Of a DNA stretch of 6,358 nt, positions 4,901 through 6,358 are shown piece after piece. Position numbers and translations under genes: made by a program. Under the pieces are notes generated by a model, which saw only the letters and a program-made list of their open reading frames with translations, was not told the DNA's origin and made no database searches. The DNA comes from JBBIRM01 sp037441765 (lineage in GTDB: Bacteria > Desulfobacterota > BSN033 > UBA1163): positions 1-6,358 of the forward strand of contig JBBIRM010000170.1 of NCBI GenBank assembly GCA_037441765.1, in the 5' to 3' direction. Every line of letters begins with the position of its first letter. The stretch's first letter is position 1.

Positions 4901-6358
4901 ATGCCCAATCCCTTTCAGGAGTGGTCCATGCCGAGAATACTATCTACACCTGTTCGGCAGACTCTTTGAAATTGATCCAAGAGAGGGTTCAGGAGTTGAA
5001 TTTAAATAGAGTCGTGGTCGCCTCTTGTACACCAAGGACTCATGAGCCCCTGTTCCGGGATACAATCCGTGAGGTGGGTCTCAATCCTTACCTCTTTGAG
5101 ATGGCCAATATTCGGGACCAGTGTTCCTGGGTTCATATGGGCCAGAAGGAAGAGGCGACTGAAAAGGCAAAGGACCTTGTTCGAATGGCAATCGCCTGTT
5201 CAAGGAACTTAGAACCCCTTCATGAAGTCCCAAGAACCATCTCACATGACTGTCTGGTGGTAGGAGGTGGAGTGGGAGGGATGATAGCCTCCCTAAGCTT
5301 AGCAGAACAGGGTTTTTCTGTATACTTAGTTGAAAGGGATAAAGAACTGGGTGGAAGGGTTAAAGAAATCTTCTATACCGGAGATAGCGATGATCCTCAA
5401 ATCTTCTTAAGAGATTTAATTAGCCGTACTGAATCCCATCCAAGAATTGAAGTTCTAAAGAACTCACAAGTGATAGACCATGAAGGCTCCCCTGGAAATT
5501 TCAAAACAACTGTCACCAATGGCCTAACACAGAGGGTCATTGAACATGGGGTGGCAATCATCGCCACAGGTGGAAAGGAGTATCGTGGTAAGGCCTACCA
5601 TTTGGGTGAGGATCCAAGGGTGATCACCCAAGGTGATCTTGAGAGACTGATCTTCTCATCCGATCCCTCACTTTCTAAGGTAAAATCGATAGTTATGATT
5701 CAATGTGTTGGTCCTTGGGATGAAGACCCTTCCAGGTCTTTTTATTGCAGTCGAATCTGCTGTAGTGTTGCCATTAAAAACGCAATTAAGATGAAGGATC
5801 TTTATCCTGAAGTTTCTGTGATCATCCTTTATAAAGATATGAGAACTTATGGATTTAAAGAGGCCTCCTATACGAAGGCAAGAGAAAAGGGAATTCTCTT
5901 TGTTCGATTCGATGATGCAAAGAAACCTCTGGTCTCTCTCTCCAACGGAGGGTTATCAGTTCAGATAGAAGACCCTATGCTTCATTTACCTCTCACATTT
6001 CAACCTGATCTGCTCGTCCTCTCAGAGGCAGTGGTTCCAAATGATGGAAGTAAAGAGCTGGCCAATCTCTTTAAGTTTCCGCTGACCCTTGATGGTTTCT
6101 TCTTAGAAGCCCATCTCAAATTAAGGCCAGTCGATTTTGCAACAGACGGAGTTTACCTGTGTGGAATGGCTCATTATCCAAAAACGATCAATGAGACAAT
6201 TGCTCAGGCCGAGGCATCCTCTGCACGTGCAGCCACCATTCTCTCTCAAGAAGTACTTCAGGTGGGGGGTGTGGTGGCGGTAGTGGATGGGGAGAGGTGT
6301 GCTGCATGTTTGACCTGTGTGAGGGTATGTCCTTATAGTGTGCCTGTGATAAATTCGA
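1954..6358 (+). CDS. multi-module HdrA-like FAD/iron-sulfur oxidoreductase with inserted GltD-like NAD(P)H module (3' partial)
   Basis: The frame is open for 1468 codons without a stop and continues past the window. Order: (1) residues 8-150 are an HdrA/QmoA-type FAD Rossmann fold with GGGIAG (12-17), the family segment GGKMAQLDKTFPTNDCAMC (41-59) and a ferredoxin motif C108-x2-C111-x2-C114-x3-C118-P. (2) About 155-590 is a GltD/NfnB-like module. (3) Residues 645-940 resume the HdrA fold with a cysteine ladder C658 to C674, then QCVGSR (757-762), C769 and CC (773-774). (4) From 958 a second HdrA-like module starts with its own N-domain, ending in ferredoxin motif C1449/C1452/C1455/C1459. The protein should bind three FAD, one NAD(P)H and several [4Fe-4S] clusters and be cytoplasmic, as no signal peptide or membrane segment is seen. 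HdrA proteins carry the bifurcating flavin of Hdr complexes. The built-in GltD part would let NAD(P)H deliver or accept electrons directly. The adjacent metF-like gene suggests a folate C1 role; that role is inference. Confidence 0.9.
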   Translation, partial: MGDKIGSVLVVGGGIAGVQAALDLANSGIKVYLLERAPAIGGKMAQLDKTFPTNDCAMCIVSPKLVEAGRHLNIEILTNSDLVSLKGEAGHFKAKVRRRPRYVDMQKCTSCNDCTEVCPILLPNEFNEGLDQRKAIYRPYPQAVPNTFLVTKRGTSPCKATCPAETSAQGYIALIQAGRYKEALDVVKEYNPFPASVGRVCNHPCEEKCNRGKLDSPVAICSLKRFVADWVYEHREELNKEEVKTDLKTLPEEIERPKARVAIVGAGPAGLSCAHQLSRMGYQVTIFEALPVAGGMMRVGIPSYRLPRDVLQREIDEIIKHPNVELKLNTPIRNINSLFDAGYSAIFLAIGAHEPQKLGIPGEDALGVHHGVPFLQGVSLAERHGITEGFEDRFIIAFGIPIAPKVGEKTVVIGGGNVAMDSARTALRLGAKEVTILYRRSRDEMPANSWEIEAAEKEGIKIQILTAPVEVVVEKGRVKGIKCVKIELGEPDSSGRRRPIPIKGSEFVIPADTMIAAVAQAPEISFLDETHGLEVTPKGTFAVDPLTLATNRLGVFAGGDVARGPWILIQAIADGRRGALSIDRYLRGLPLLSPREQIPLPVVDMTREEIDQMIEEGKVNLAPRITVPELPEKERIKDFREVELVLTEEQAKEEASRCLGCGICSECHLCVQVCKREAIDHQQAEEMQEFEVGSVILAPGYALYQPELSPELGYGRYPNVVTSMEFERMLSASGPWGGHITRRSADHREPKKIAFLQCVGSREKEHDYCSSVCCMYATKEAMLAMEHIPGVEIKIFQMDMRAFGKGFDAYFERGKKSGIQYIPCRISGLEEDPLTKNIIIRYEDLEGGPAIKEEEVDMVVLSIGMSALPDIEELANASGIKLNEYQFCLTKEFHPLETSRPGVFASGCFTEPKDIPDSVIQASGAAAKALSVIGEARGTLVRKKEYPPEREVTPHDEPRIGVFICSCGTNIAGTVDVKAVVEYAQSLSGVVHAENTIYTCSADSLKLIQERVQELNLNRVVVASCTPRTHEPLFRDTIREVGLNPYLFEMANIRDQCSWVHMGQKEEATEKAKDLVRMAIACSRNLEPLHEVPRTISHDCLVVGGGVGGMIASLSLAEQGFSVYLVERDKELGGRVKEIFYTGDSDDPQIFLRDLISRTESHPRIEVLKNSQVIDHEGSPGNFKTTVTNGLTQRVIEHGVAIIATGGKEYRGKAYHLGEDPRVITQGDLERLIFSSDPSLSKVKSIVMIQCVGPWDEDPSRSFYCSRICCSVAIKNAIKMKDLYPEVSVIILYKDMRTYGFKEASYTKAREKGILFVRFDDAKKPLVSLSNGGLSVQIEDPMLHLPLTFQPDLLVLSEAVVPNDGSKELANLFKFPLTLDGFFLEAHLKLRPVDFATDGVYLCGMAHYPKTINETIAQAEASSARAATILSQEVLQVGGVVAVVDGERCAACLTCVRVCPYSVPVINS
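2416..3723 (+). other. inserted GltD/NfnB-like NAD(P)H oxidoreductase module (residues ~155-590 of the hdrA-like protein)
   Basis: The insert begins with a Fer4_20-type helical iron-sulfur domain: SPCKATCPA (C158, C162), then GRVCNHPCEEKC (C201, C205, C209) followed by LDSPVAI. Next is an FAD Rossmann motif GAGPAG (265-270) with GGMMRVGIPSYRLP (294-307), then a second nucleotide-binding motif GGGNVAMD (414-421) with YRRSRDEMPA (438-447). It ends with the flavin-closing motif AGGDVARGP (557-565). These are hallmarks of glutamate synthase small subunit, NfnB and dihydropyrimidine dehydrogenase relatives, which pass hydride from NAD(P)H to FAD and on to iron-sulfur clusters. No glutamate synthase large subunit is encoded nearby, so a role in ammonium assimilation is unlikely. 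The arginines after the strand (R439, R440, R442) might favour NADPH, but this cannot be decided from sequence alone. Confidence 0.85.
4825..6358 (+). other. second HdrA-like module (residues ~958 to the window end), truncated at the right edge
   Basis: RIGVFICSCGTNIAG (959-973) is the typical start of HdrA, with C965 and C967. C1000, C1025 in SCTPRTHEPLF, and C1077 in RDQCSW are further conserved cysteines of this N-domain, which carries an iron-sulfur cluster in HdrA. The FAD motif GGGVGG (1104-1109) and GGRVKEI follow. A second copy of the QCVG...YCS..CC signature appears at 1250-1270 (QCVGPW, C1265, C1269, C1270). The module ends in a ferredoxin motif C1449-x2-C1452-x2-C1455-x3-C1459-P. 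Unlike the first module it has no ferredoxin inserted in the flavin domain. At least one further cluster motif is expected beyond the edge, since HdrA C-terminal ferredoxins usually bind two. Confidence 0.82.

Noticed and set aside
1..6358. CRISPR arrays, insertion sequences, tRNA or rRNA genes
   Set aside because: No regularly spaced repeats, transposase-like frame, terminal inverted repeats, tRNA cloverleaf or rRNA segment was seen on either strand.

Overview
The window holds three genes on the + strand, ordered as a regulator, a C1-metabolism enzyme and a very large flavin/iron-sulfur electron-transfer protein that runs off the right edge. Base composition is intermediate, with A+T-rich gaps. 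The HdrA-type protein, the MetF relative beside it and the many [4Fe-4S] motifs indicate a strict anaerobe using Wood-Ljungdahl or related folate C1 chemistry. A sulfate-reducing or syntrophic Desulfobacterota-like bacterium, an anaerobic Chloroflexota member or an acetogen would all fit. The lineage is an inference; no rRNA or other taxonomic marker is present.

Layout. Positions 1-351 contain no convincing gene. Within them, about 70-192 is a locally G+C-rich block with nested inverted repeats (candidate structured RNA), followed by a pyrimidine-rich tract and a TTGACA promoter-like box just before the first gene. Positions 352-924 encode an excisionase/MerR-type helix-turn-helix fused to a response-regulator receiver domain. 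Positions 970-1842 encode a divergent MetF-family (methylenetetrahydrofolate reductase) protein. A 111-bp A+T-rich gap with a G+C hairpin (1901-1920) follows. From 1954 to the window end (6358) one frame stays open for 1468 codons. It encodes an HdrA-like flavoprotein with a complete GltD/NfnB-like NAD(P)H-oxidoreductase module inserted in its ferredoxin segment, followed by a second HdrA-like module ending in a ferredoxin motif.

How they may work together. In acetogens such as Moorella, MetF is encoded beside and complexes with Hdr subunits, and a flavin-based bifurcating route for methylene-THF reduction has been proposed. Here a MetF relative directly precedes an HdrA carrying its own NAD(P)H module. 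The simplest reading is an NAD(P)H/ferredoxin-linked methylene-THF reductase, or a methyl-THF-oxidising system, whose remaining subunits (HdrB/HdrC, MvhD, MetV or similar) would lie downstream. The receiver-HTH protein upstream could control the locus. This functional link is inferred from gene order and domain content only.
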